NCBI GenBank assembly: GCA_035509195.1 | Contig: DATJLT010000169.1 | Coordinates: 1 to 17,792 of the forward strand | Direction of reading: 5' to 3' | Source: Chersky-822 sp035509195 | GTDB taxonomy: Bacteria; Actinomycetota; Actinomycetes; Streptosporangiales; Streptosporangiaceae | DNA length: 17,792 nt | Shown: positions 12,451 through 17,792 of the stretch, piece after piece | Position numbering within the stretch: position 1 is the stretch's first letter | Layout: each line of letters opens with the position of its first letter | Translations under genes and position numbers: made by a program | Notes under the pieces: model-generated | Database searches by the model: none | What the model saw: only the letters and a program-made list of their open reading frames with translations | Told to the model about the DNA's origin: nothing

Positions 12451-12810
12451 ATGTCAGACGAGACGCCTGTTTCCTACGCCGCAGCGGTTCCCGGGTCAGA
12501 GGTACTAAGCAGCAGCGGGAGCAAGATCGGGACACTCGAGCATGTGCTTGAGGTCCCCGAGCTTGACATCTTCGACGGCATCGTCATCCATACGCACCAC
12601 GGACTCCGCTTCGTCGGAGCCGATAATGTCACCGAGATCACCCGCAGTTTCCTGCGGACCGACCTCGACGACGCGCAGGCAGCGGCACTGCCGGCTCCTG
12701 ACGGTCCGCCCGTCTACCACGTCGACGCGTTTAAGGACAGCGGAAACAACATGCATGACGTGCTCGGCCGCTTCTTCGGCCGGCCGCACTGGACCCGCGA
12801 CCACGACTGA
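12451..12810 (+). CDS. PRC-barrel domain protein
   Basis: 119 residues. The part from about 14 to 65 fits a PRC-barrel: PGSEVLSSSGSKIGTLEHVL (14-33), then FDGIVIHTHHGLRFVGADNV (41-60), and EITRSFLRTDLDDAQAAALP. The V.s..G.kiG.v..v...d...dgivv pattern is that of a small beta-barrel found in RNA-processing, photosynthetic and stress proteins. The C-terminal part (82-119) is Pro- and His-containing (PPVYHVD, RFFGRPHW) and has no known role. It is cytosolic with no signal peptide. It has its own leaderless promoter and stands alone behind the 588-base repeat region, so the repeats may affect its expression (inference). Confidence 0.78.
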   Translation: MSDETPVSYAAAVPGSEVLSSSGSKIGTLEHVLEVPELDIFDGIVIHTHHGLRFVGADNVTEITRSFLRTDLDDAQAAALPAPDGPPVYHVDAFKDSGNNMHDVLGRFFGRPHWTRDHD

Positions 12811-12835
12811 ATACCTGCCCGCCCGCCGGGAGCGC

Positions 12836-12869
12836 GGGAGGGCCTGGCCCCCACCAGCCAGGCCCGCCC
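12836..12869 (+). terminator. Hairpin after the PRC-barrel gene
   Basis: GGGCCTGGC (12840-12848) pairs with GCCAGGCCC (12857-12865) across an 8-base loop. After one mismatch, three further GC pairs extend the stem to 12836/12869. It starts 26 bases after the stop. A T run is absent. Confidence 0.5.
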
Positions 12870-13094
12870 GCTCCACCCCCGCCGCCGCCGTGGCGACTGC
12901 ACGCGCTGCCGACGGAGACGTACCGGAGCGACGACTCGGCGTTGCCACGACGGAACCGGCACCTCGCCAGCAACCCGAATCACGTCGCCGCTGCGGCGTC
13001 GGCAACGCGCGCGCGACCATTTGCGCCACGGCAGCGGCTATAGGCATAGACCAGCCAGCGCGCTGGCTATGACGCCAAACCGGCAGGTTTTTTG
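12870..13094. other. Convergent intergenic region with further palindromes
   Basis: No gene is supported here. A GCGTTGCC/GGCAACGC pair (12939-12946, 13001-13008) encloses CGCCGC-T-GCGGCG (12986-12998). A perfect 16-base palindrome AGCCAGCGCGCTGGCT lies at 13053-13068. At 13077-13090 AAACC-GGCA-GGTTT is followed by more T, which resembles a weak intrinsic terminator for plus-strand transcripts reaching the convergent PLD gene. Confidence 0.5.
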
Positions 13095-14306
13095 CTAGCT
13101 CGTGTGCTTGCCGTTCGCGAAGTCCTTGCCGAACACGCTGACGATGCCGGACATCACCGACGGAGTCCTGATGATCAGCCCAAGCTCACGGTTCTCATTC
13201 AATGACGTGTTCGAGAAGTTCTCAGAGCCGATGAACACCCGCGCGTTCTTCGTGCCGTAGTCGGCCAGCACGACCTTGCCGTGGATGTAGAAACCGGTCG
13301 ATGAACTGTAGTAGGCAATGTGCACGCCGTAGCGGGCCATCCGCTCGAACGTGCTCGTGTACTCGCCGCTCAGGTTCTCACCGCAGACCATGACGTCGAC
13401 GCCGCGCTTGGCCGCCGCGATCAGGTCATCGACGACGGTCGAGTCACCCATTTCCTCGCTGTAGATGCGAAGGTTCTTCTTCGCGCCGTTGATGACGCCG
13501 AGTATCTGCCGCTGCGAGTCCGTCGGCGACCAGACCAGGTCCGCGCCATCGGGCGGCGTGATCGCGTGGTGAGCGAAGTCGGCGTTGAACACCTTGACGA
13601 TCGCCGCCACGTCCGCCTTGTTGTGGTCAACGACGAGGAAGTCTCGGCTGGTCTTGTAGTAGTTCGCGGTCAGGTTCGCGGTCTCGACGATCGAGGTCGT
13701 GTTGTCGAACGTCAGCGTCTTCTGGTGGGTGTAGGTGTATTTGGACCAGGACCAGACGACCTTGATGCCGTGCGACTTGAAGTAGTCGTAGGCGGGCATG
13801 TCGGTGCTGGTTTCCTTCTGATCGAGGATGACCCTGACGTCGACTCCGCGCTTGGCCGCCGCCCCCAGGTCGTGCTCGGCCGTCGTGTCGGCGAACTCGA
13901 ACATCGTGATCTCGATGCTGTGCTTCGCGTGGTTGATCAGGTTGTACACGGTGGAGAAGCCGGCGTTCGGCTCGATGACAAGCTGGTCCGCTGACCCGCC
14001 GCCCGAACCGCCAGAGGAGTGGTGAGCCTTATGGTGATGGGCCTTAGCGTGGTGCTTGCTTTTGGCGTGCGACGTCTTGTGGTGCGACGTTATGTGGTGA
14101 GACGTTGTGTGGTGAGACGTTGTGTGGTGAGGCTTTTTGTGGTGCGACTTGCCGTGCTGCTTACTGGTGGTCTTGGCGTGAGTTTTATGATGCTTTGAGC
14201 CGATAGAAACGGAAATGCTGGGTGTGCAGCCTGCAAGAGCGAGCGCTACGACCACGACGGCGACGGCGATAAGGCGAAAGGAACTAAAGACTCGGGGGCG
14301 AGGCAC
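13095..14306 (-). CDS. Secreted PLD-superfamily lipoprotein with His-rich linker
   Basis: 403 residues from GTG 14306; GGAGG at 14315-14319 sits eight bases upstream and decides this start over an ATG 28 codons earlier. Residues 1-26 are a signal peptide with hydrophobic core LIAVAVVVVALA and lipobox LAGC, giving a lipid anchor at Cys27, so the protein is outside the membrane. Residues 39-96 form a linker with about 22 His plus Lys, Ser and Thr in five-residue periodicity (HHTTS-like), then SSGGSGGGS. Two phospholipase D domains follow, each with the catalytic HxKxxxxD: HQKTLTFD (194-201) and HGKVVLAD (342-349). The superfamily cleaves or transfers phosphodiesters (phospholipases, cardiolipin synthases, nucleases). 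The first domain start, ..AKHSIEITMFEFAD.., resembles Nuc-type nucleases. Real substrate unknown. It is divergent from the AIM24 gene. Confidence 0.88.
   Translation of the reverse strand: MPRPRVFSSFRLIAVAVVVVALALAGCTPSISVSIGSKHHKTHAKTTSKQHGKSHHKKPHHTTSHHTTSHHITSHHKTSHAKSKHHAKAHHHKAHHSSGGSGGGSADQLVIEPNAGFSTVYNLINHAKHSIEITMFEFADTTAEHDLGAAAKRGVDVRVILDQKETSTDMPAYDYFKSHGIKVVWSWSKYTYTHQKTLTFDNTTSIVETANLTANYYKTSRDFLVVDHNKADVAAIVKVFNADFAHHAITPPDGADLVWSPTDSQRQILGVINGAKKNLRIYSEEMGDSTVVDDLIAAAKRGVDVMVCGENLSGEYTSTFERMARYGVHIAYYSSSTGFYIHGKVVLADYGTKNARVFIGSENFSNTSLNENRELGLIIRTPSVMSGIVSVFGKDFANGKHTS
14069..14158 (-). repeat. 15-bp tandem repeat coding for HHTTS-like units
   Basis: Six 15-base units lie in register, read on the plus strand: the units at 14099-14113 and 14114-14128 are identical (GAGACGTTGTGTGGT), those on either side differ by a few bases, and the outermost ones are more diverged. 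They encode the pentapeptide series of the PLD linker on the minus strand. The identical central units point to recent slippage, so linker length may vary between strains. Confidence 0.85.
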
Positions 14307-14534
14307 GTGCGGATCCTCCACGCGGAACGGCGCCAGCTCGGCTATTCGGCGCACTGGCCAATAAGTACCCCCGTTAAGGTAGCGAAGCACTCATTCCAGG
14401 CCGCCGAACCACGCCGGCTCAACCCCGAATCCGTCTGGCTTGAGCCGCCCTGGCTAGCTGCGACCCGAGCTGCGACTTTCGGTAGCCACATCGTCACCGG
14501 CCTGGGACAATCAACGCTTACGAGTTGTCGGGGT

Positions 14535-14547
14535 AGAGGATTAATAC
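14535..14547 (+). promoter_or_regulatory. Ribosome binding site of the AIM24 gene
   Basis: AGAGGA at 14535-14540 is seven bases before ATG 14548, a normal Shine-Dalgarno. This gene therefore differs from the leaderless ones nearby. A GACAA/TTGTC pair (14506-14510, 14525-14529) lies just upstream and could be an operator; evidence is weak. Confidence 0.45.
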
Positions 14548-15444
14548 ATGTCGGGGATGCCAGGAACCAGCGCCTACACCTGCCCGTACTGCCGGCTGCC
14601 GAGCGATGCCAGCGGGCAGGCGTGCCCGAACTGCGGCGCCCCGGTCGACATCAGGCTCAAGGTCAGCAACTCCGGCTGGGTCAAGCAGCCGGAGATCAAG
14701 GACATGGCGAGGATCCGCTTCAACCGCTCTACATGCCAGATCAGCGGCACCTTCGTGCCCGTCGCCGAGATGGCGCTCAACCAGGAAGACTGGGTCTACT
14801 TCAGCCACCACAACCTCTTGCACGCCGACCCCCAGGTCAGGCTCGACACCTTGAAGATGGCCGGCGGCTGGAACCGGCGGCTGGCCGGCATCCCGCTGTT
14901 CATGATGAGCGCCCGCGGCCCTGGCCATGTTGCCTTCAGCGCCGACCGGCCGGGTGACACGCTCGCGATCCCGCTTCCCGCCAACCATTCCGTCGACGTC
15001 GTCGAGCACCGCTTCCTCGTCGCCACAGGCAACGTCACCTACCAGTGGCTGAAGTCGGGCATCTGGTTCACCACTAAGAGCGGCGACGACACCGAGTGGC
15101 ACTACCCGATCGGCCGCTTCGTTGACCGGTTCACCGCGCAAGGCGCGCCAGGACTGCTGCTGTTGCACGGTCCTGGCAACACCTTCATCAGGGACCTGCG
15201 GCCGAACGAGCGGATGCTGGTCCAGCCGGGCGGCCTGATCTGGAAGGACCCGAGCGTCCGCATGTCACTGCACTTCGAGTACCCGAGGGGCATGTACTGG
15301 TTCTCCTCGGCACGGTGGCAGGCGAAGTCGATCTGGCTGACGCTGACCGGCCCTGGCCGGATCGCGATCCAGTCCGTCTTCCCCCACCCGGAGCCGGTCG
15401 GCTACGTTCGCTCAAGCTCGGGCGCGACCAGGCATCAGTGGTGA
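14548..15444 (+). CDS. AIM24 family protein with N-terminal zinc ribbon
   Basis: 298 residues. Residues 12-29 hold two CxxC knuckles (CPYC at 12-15, CPNC at 26-29), a zinc-ribbon. From about residue 50 the protein is an AIM24-type beta-rich domain, related in fold to the TRAP (trp RNA-binding attenuation) ring: ARIRFNRSTCQISGTFVPVA (54-73), LNQEDWVYFSHHNLLHADP, GIPLFMMSARGPGHVAFSAD (118-137) and GDTLAIPLPANHSVDVVEHR. The yeast member is mitochondrial; bacterial members have no settled role. There is no signal peptide. An aromatic-rich segment YPRGMYWFSSARWQAKSIW (about 247-265) precedes the end. The gene has its own ribosome site, is divergent from the PLD gene, and converges with 12 bases between stops on the SDR gene. 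Confidence 0.85.
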   Translation: MSGMPGTSAYTCPYCRLPSDASGQACPNCGAPVDIRLKVSNSGWVKQPEIKDMARIRFNRSTCQISGTFVPVAEMALNQEDWVYFSHHNLLHADPQVRLDTLKMAGGWNRRLAGIPLFMMSARGPGHVAFSADRPGDTLAIPLPANHSVDVVEHRFLVATGNVTYQWLKSGIWFTTKSGDDTEWHYPIGRFVDRFTAQGAPGLLLLHGPGNTFIRDLRPNERMLVQPGGLIWKDPSVRMSLHFEYPRGMYWFSSARWQAKSIWLTLTGPGRIAIQSVFPHPEPVGYVRSSSGATRHQW

Positions 15445-15456
15445 CAGCGGAGCGGA

Positions 15457-16131
15457 TCAGACCGGAATGGCGGCTCCGTTGACGAGGGCGGCGCCAGGCG
15501 AGGCAAGATACAAGTAGCTCCTGGCGATGTCGGGGATCTTGGGCCAGGCGGAATGGTCAGAGTTCGGCAGGGCCGCGCGATTGGCCGGGGTGTCGATGAT
15601 GCTCGGGACGACGCAGTTGACGGTGATCTTCGAACCGCGCACGTCGTCGGCCGCCATCGAGACCAGGTGCAGCACGCCGAGCTTGCTGACCGAGTAGGCG
15701 AAGCCGTTTCCCTTGGTCACGACGGCGGCCCGGCTAGCCGTGTGCACAATCCGTCCCTCCCCTGCCGCCTGCAGCGCGGCCAGCCCGTGCTTGGTGATCA
15801 GCGCCGCGCTGACCAGGTTCAGGTTGAGCTGCCCTGACAGCTCGGCGGCGTCAAGCTCGGTCAGCGCCCGGTGCGGCGCGTACCCGCCCACCGTGTTCAC
15901 CACGGCCCACGGCGCCTGGCGCCCGGCGAAGACGGCAGCGACGTCGCCGTCCTGCGTTACGTCGGCGGTGAGGTACTCCACGCCTTCCAGTTGCCGGTCA
16001 GCAGGCGGCACGTGCCTGTCGACCCCGGTCACGGACGCGCCGGCCTGAGCGAACGCCTCGGCCACGCCCTGGCCGAGCGCACCGCCCGCGCCGAACACCA
16101 CCACTCGCCGGCCAGCGAACTCATCAGACAT
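15457..16131 (-). CDS. SDR family oxidoreductase
   Basis: 224 residues from ATG 16131. A longer reading to 16194 is possible, but its extra residues (MIRSAWPTWPRRC...) do not fit the family, whereas GGAGG at 16138-16142 is six bases before ATG 16131. Cofactor motif GAGGALG is at 14-20, an Asp (D38 of GVDRH) ends strand 2 and hints at NAD preference, NTVGG is at 79-83, Asn105 sits in NLNL, Ser133 in TASRAA, and YSVSK at 146-150 gives the catalytic Tyr/Lys. The tail ends ..ALVNGAAIPV, and residues 175-205 form a short substrate loop. The substrate is unknown. Its start overlaps the stop of the LigB-like gene by eight bases (ATGTCTGA), so translation is coupled in the operon with the FolP2-like gene. 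Confidence 0.87.
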   Translation of the reverse strand: MSDEFAGRRVVVFGAGGALGQGVAEAFAQAGASVTGVDRHVPPADRQLEGVEYLTADVTQDGDVAAVFAGRQAPWAVVNTVGGYAPHRALTELDAAELSGQLNLNLVSAALITKHGLAALQAAGEGRIVHTASRAAVVTKGNGFAYSVSKLGVLHLVSMAADDVRGSKITVNCVVPSIIDTPANRAALPNSDHSAWPKIPDIARSYLYLASPGAALVNGAAIPV

Positions 16132-16825
16132 CTCGGGCCTCCCGCACTCGCACGGACACCGACGCGGCCAGGTAGGCCACGCCGAACGGATCATCGCAGT
16201 ACCTGACCGCTGTTTCCACCGGCACGCCGGCCAGTGCCCCGGCGAGCACCTGCCAGGCCACCCGCCCGGTCACCAGCAGCTCAGCCGCCAGCCCCGGCTC
16301 GATCCGCAGCAGCGCCTCCAGGTCGCCCGCGCGCACCGCGCGCTCGATGCCCGCGTCGAAGGCATGGCTGCGCGGGTCGAGGTAACCAGGCGCCTTCGGG
16401 TCCCGGCAGGCACTGCCGTCCCCCATCGCGAGCAGCGCGACCCGCCGGCTCCCGTCCGCGAGGCCGGCGCCGATCCGCGCGCAGCCGGCCACAGGTTCGG
16501 CGCAGTCAACCGACAGGAGCAACCGCTCGCCCGCGTACCCTTCCCTTTCAAGCAGCCATCCGCCAATAAGCACCGAAGACGGCACGTCGCCTCCAGCGAG
16601 CCCCGCCCCCGGCGCGAAGGCCCCAGGCCCGGCGCTGGTCCCTTCAGGCCAGTGAGCCGTTGTTTCACCAGCTCCCACGACCGCGACCACCTCGGGCCCG
16701 CCCGCGAGCAACCCGGCGACCAGGTCACCACACGCCTGGCGGAGGTCGGGCAGCACACGAGCGCCGCCGGTGAGCGGCGGGATCAGCAGCGGCGGGGACG
16801 GGCAGAAAGCGGCAGCGACGATCAT
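16124..16825 (-). CDS. Class III extradiol dioxygenase subunit B (LigB)-like protein
   Basis: 233 residues beginning MIVAAAFCPSPPLLIPPLTG, an opening typical of an actinobacterial family annotated as class III extradiol dioxygenase subunit B-like. Further landmarks are DLRQACGDLVAGLLAGGPEV, VVAVVGAGETTAHWP (46-60), the RVALLAMGDGSACRDPKAPG block (127-146), then ERAVRAGDLEALLRIEPGLA and a VTGRVAWQVLAGAL helix. True LigB enzymes open aromatic diol rings using Fe(II) held by two His and a Glu; the usual N-terminal His motif is not seen here, only CPSPP, so dioxygenase activity is doubtful. The ATG is three bases after the stop of the FolP2-like gene, and its own stop overlaps the SDR start, so all three form one operon. 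Function unknown. Confidence 0.8.
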   Translation of the reverse strand: MIVAAAFCPSPPLLIPPLTGGARVLPDLRQACGDLVAGLLAGGPEVVAVVGAGETTAHWPEGTSAGPGAFAPGAGLAGGDVPSSVLIGGWLLEREGYAGERLLLSVDCAEPVAGCARIGAGLADGSRRVALLAMGDGSACRDPKAPGYLDPRSHAFDAGIERAVRAGDLEALLRIEPGLAAELLVTGRVAWQVLAGALAGVPVETAVRYCDDPFGVAYLAASVSVRVREARDV

Positions 16826-16828
16826 CGG

Positions 16829-17749
16829 CTACGTCAGGCCCCTGACTGCCCTGGCCGGAGGCCGGTCGCCCCTGATGACGGAGACCATATCGAGTACGTG
16901 GCGGGTCTGGGCGACGTCGTGGGCGCGGAAGATTCTCGCGCCGTTCCAGGCACACACCGATGTGGTGGCCAATGTGGCGGAAAGACGATCGTGAATTTCA
17001 AGATTAAGCGCCTCGCCGATAAAGTCCTTGCGCGACACCGACACCAGTACCGGCCATCCAGTAGCCACCAGCTCCCCAAGCCTCCTGGTCACCTCGAGCG
17101 AATGCCAGGTGTTCTTGCCGAAGTCGTGTGCCGGGTCGATGATCACGCCCGCCGGGTCGACGCCCGCCGCGACCGCGCGGTCCGCGACGTGCTGCGTCGC
17201 GGCCAGCACGTCCGCGACCACGTCGTCGTAGCGGACGCGGAACGGCCTGGTCCTCGGGCGCTGGCGGCCCACGTGGGCGCAGACCAGGCCGGCGCCGAAC
17301 TCGGCCGCGACCTCGGGCAGCTTGGCATCCCAGCCGCCCCAGCTATCGTTTATCAGATCCGCGCCGGCCACGCACGCCTCGCGGGCGACCTCGTGCCGCC
17401 AGGTATCGGCGCTGATCGCGACGTTCGGGTAAGCCGTTCGCACGGCCGCGATGAACGAGACCGTTCGCCTGATCTCTTCGCTCACGTCGACGTCCCTGCC
17501 CGGCGCCGCCCGCACCCCGCCGATGTCCACGATGTCCGCGCCCTCGGCCACGACCGTGTGCACCCGATCCATCGCCGCCGGCTCGTCCCACGTCTGCCCC
17601 GCATCGTAAAACGAGTCGGGCGTCCTGTTCACGATCGCCATGACCAGCAGCCGATCCGGCGCGAAAGCATGGTCACGCAGGCGCAGCGTCCCCGGCTCCC
17701 GCCGGTCCCCCGTCCCGCCTGCTTCCGCAGGCATCGTCATCGGGGGCAC
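16829..17749 (-). CDS. folP2: Dihydropteroate synthase-like protein, FolP2 type
   Basis: 306 residues with a TIM-barrel pterin-binding domain. Dihydropteroate synthase joins 6-hydroxymethyl-dihydropterin pyrophosphate to p-aminobenzoate in folate synthesis. Visible motifs: MAIVNRTPDSFYDAG (37-51; usual NVTPDSF, here NRTPDSF), DIGGVRAAPG (75-84; usual DIGGESTRPG), SADTWR (113-118), LINDSWGGWD (132-141), IIDPAHDFGKNTWHSLEV (203-220), VSRKDFIGE (238-246), RAHDV (275-279) and RPPARAVRGL at the end. These deviations match mycobacterial FolP2 as I remember it rather than FolP1; mycobacterial FolP2 is reported to lack dihydropteroate synthase activity. Catalytic-type residues N41, D115, N134, D205, K212, K241, R275 and H277 are kept. 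GTG 17749 is six bases from a -10 box; ATG 17740 is the alternative. First gene of a three-gene operon. Confidence 0.85.
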   Translation of the reverse strand: MPPMTMPAEAGGTGDRREPGTLRLRDHAFAPDRLLVMAIVNRTPDSFYDAGQTWDEPAAMDRVHTVVAEGADIVDIGGVRAAPGRDVDVSEEIRRTVSFIAAVRTAYPNVAISADTWRHEVAREACVAGADLINDSWGGWDAKLPEVAAEFGAGLVCAHVGRQRPRTRPFRVRYDDVVADVLAATQHVADRAVAAGVDPAGVIIDPAHDFGKNTWHSLEVTRRLGELVATGWPVLVSVSRKDFIGEALNLEIHDRLSATLATTSVCAWNGARIFRAHDVAQTRHVLDMVSVIRGDRPPARAVRGLT

Positions 17750-17761
17750 CGGCCCAGCCTA
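17750..17761 (-). promoter_or_regulatory. -10 box of a leaderless promoter for the FolP2-like operon
   Basis: On the minus strand TAGGCT (17761-17756) is six bases from the GTG at 17749, with no Shine-Dalgarno. This favours the GTG over the ATG nine bases further in. Only 43 bases remain to the window edge, so the -35 lies in sequence with few landmarks. Confidence 0.5.
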
Positions 17762-17792
17762 GCGCTAGCCCCTCCCGCCGCCCCGGCCCGCC

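Noticed and set aside
13053..13068. 16-base palindrome AGCCAGCGCGCTGGCT as an operator
   Set aside because: It lies between two convergent gene ends with no promoter near, so a role at transcript ends is more likely; it is described only within the intergenic region.
13320..13994. 224-codon plus-strand frame opposite the PLD gene
   Set aside because: The minus-strand gene has two catalytic motifs and a lipobox; the plus frame is an Arg/Val-rich shadow without any motif.
14307..14390. ATG start of the PLD gene at 14390
   Set aside because: The signal peptide would be buried 28 residues in; GTG 14306 has GGAGG eight bases upstream and gives a normal lipoprotein signal.
16132..16194. Upstream start of the SDR gene at 16194
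   Set aside because: The extra 21 residues do not fit the SDR N-terminus, would overlap the LigB-like gene by 71 bases, and a good GGAGG site serves the ATG at 16131.

Overview
The window is GC-rich throughout, including third codon positions. Many genes have a TAnnnT box six or seven bases before the start codon and no Shine-Dalgarno, the pattern of leaderless transcripts. The protein families (DUF5996, DUF5995, FolP2-like protein, LigB-like protein, AIM24 with zinc ribbon, TesB, fused acyl-CoA dehydrogenase) point to a chromosomal segment of an actinomycete (Actinomycetota). I cannot name the genus. I see no rRNA, tRNA, CRISPR array, transposase, integrase or phage gene.

Layout. 1-1728: tail of an SDR oxidoreductase, a DUF5996 protein and a DUF1444/YtpQ-like protein. 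1729-2020: intergenic hairpin repeat, copy A. 2021-4770: a plus-strand run of CaiB/BaiF CoA-transferase, citryl-CoA lyase-like protein (ATGA overlap), DoxX-like membrane protein and VOC protein. 4767-7489: two minus-strand genes, a MarR-GNAT fusion and an acyl-CoA carboxylase carboxyltransferase subunit, separated by repeat copy B. 7513-11862: DUF5995 protein, membrane protein, TesB thioesterase and a two-domain acyl-CoA dehydrogenase. 11863-12450: a 588-base gene-free region holding a terminator-like hairpin, repeat copy C, a short tandem repeat and a nested inverted-repeat cassette. 12451-15444: PRC-barrel protein, a secreted PLD-family lipoprotein (minus) and an AIM24 protein. 15457-17749: minus-strand operon of FolP2-like protein, LigB-like protein and SDR.

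Functionally, the middle is rich in acyl-CoA metabolism: CoA transfer, C-C lysis of a CoA thioester, carboxyl transfer, thioester hydrolysis and acyl-CoA dehydrogenation. Only the CoA-transferase/lyase pair is clearly co-translated. The other acyl-CoA genes have their own promoters, so a single pathway is not shown.

The most unusual content is non-coding. Three intergenic regions carry copies of a ~95-bp imperfect-palindrome element (1757-1851 minus, 5763-5856 plus, 12044-12138 plus) that align almost without gaps and contain a central hairpin whose pairing is partly kept by paired changes. A second, unrelated cassette (12232-12382) has four copies of a 14-base motif arranged as two hairpins inside a 23-bp perfect outer inverted repeat. 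I do not recognise either element from known families.
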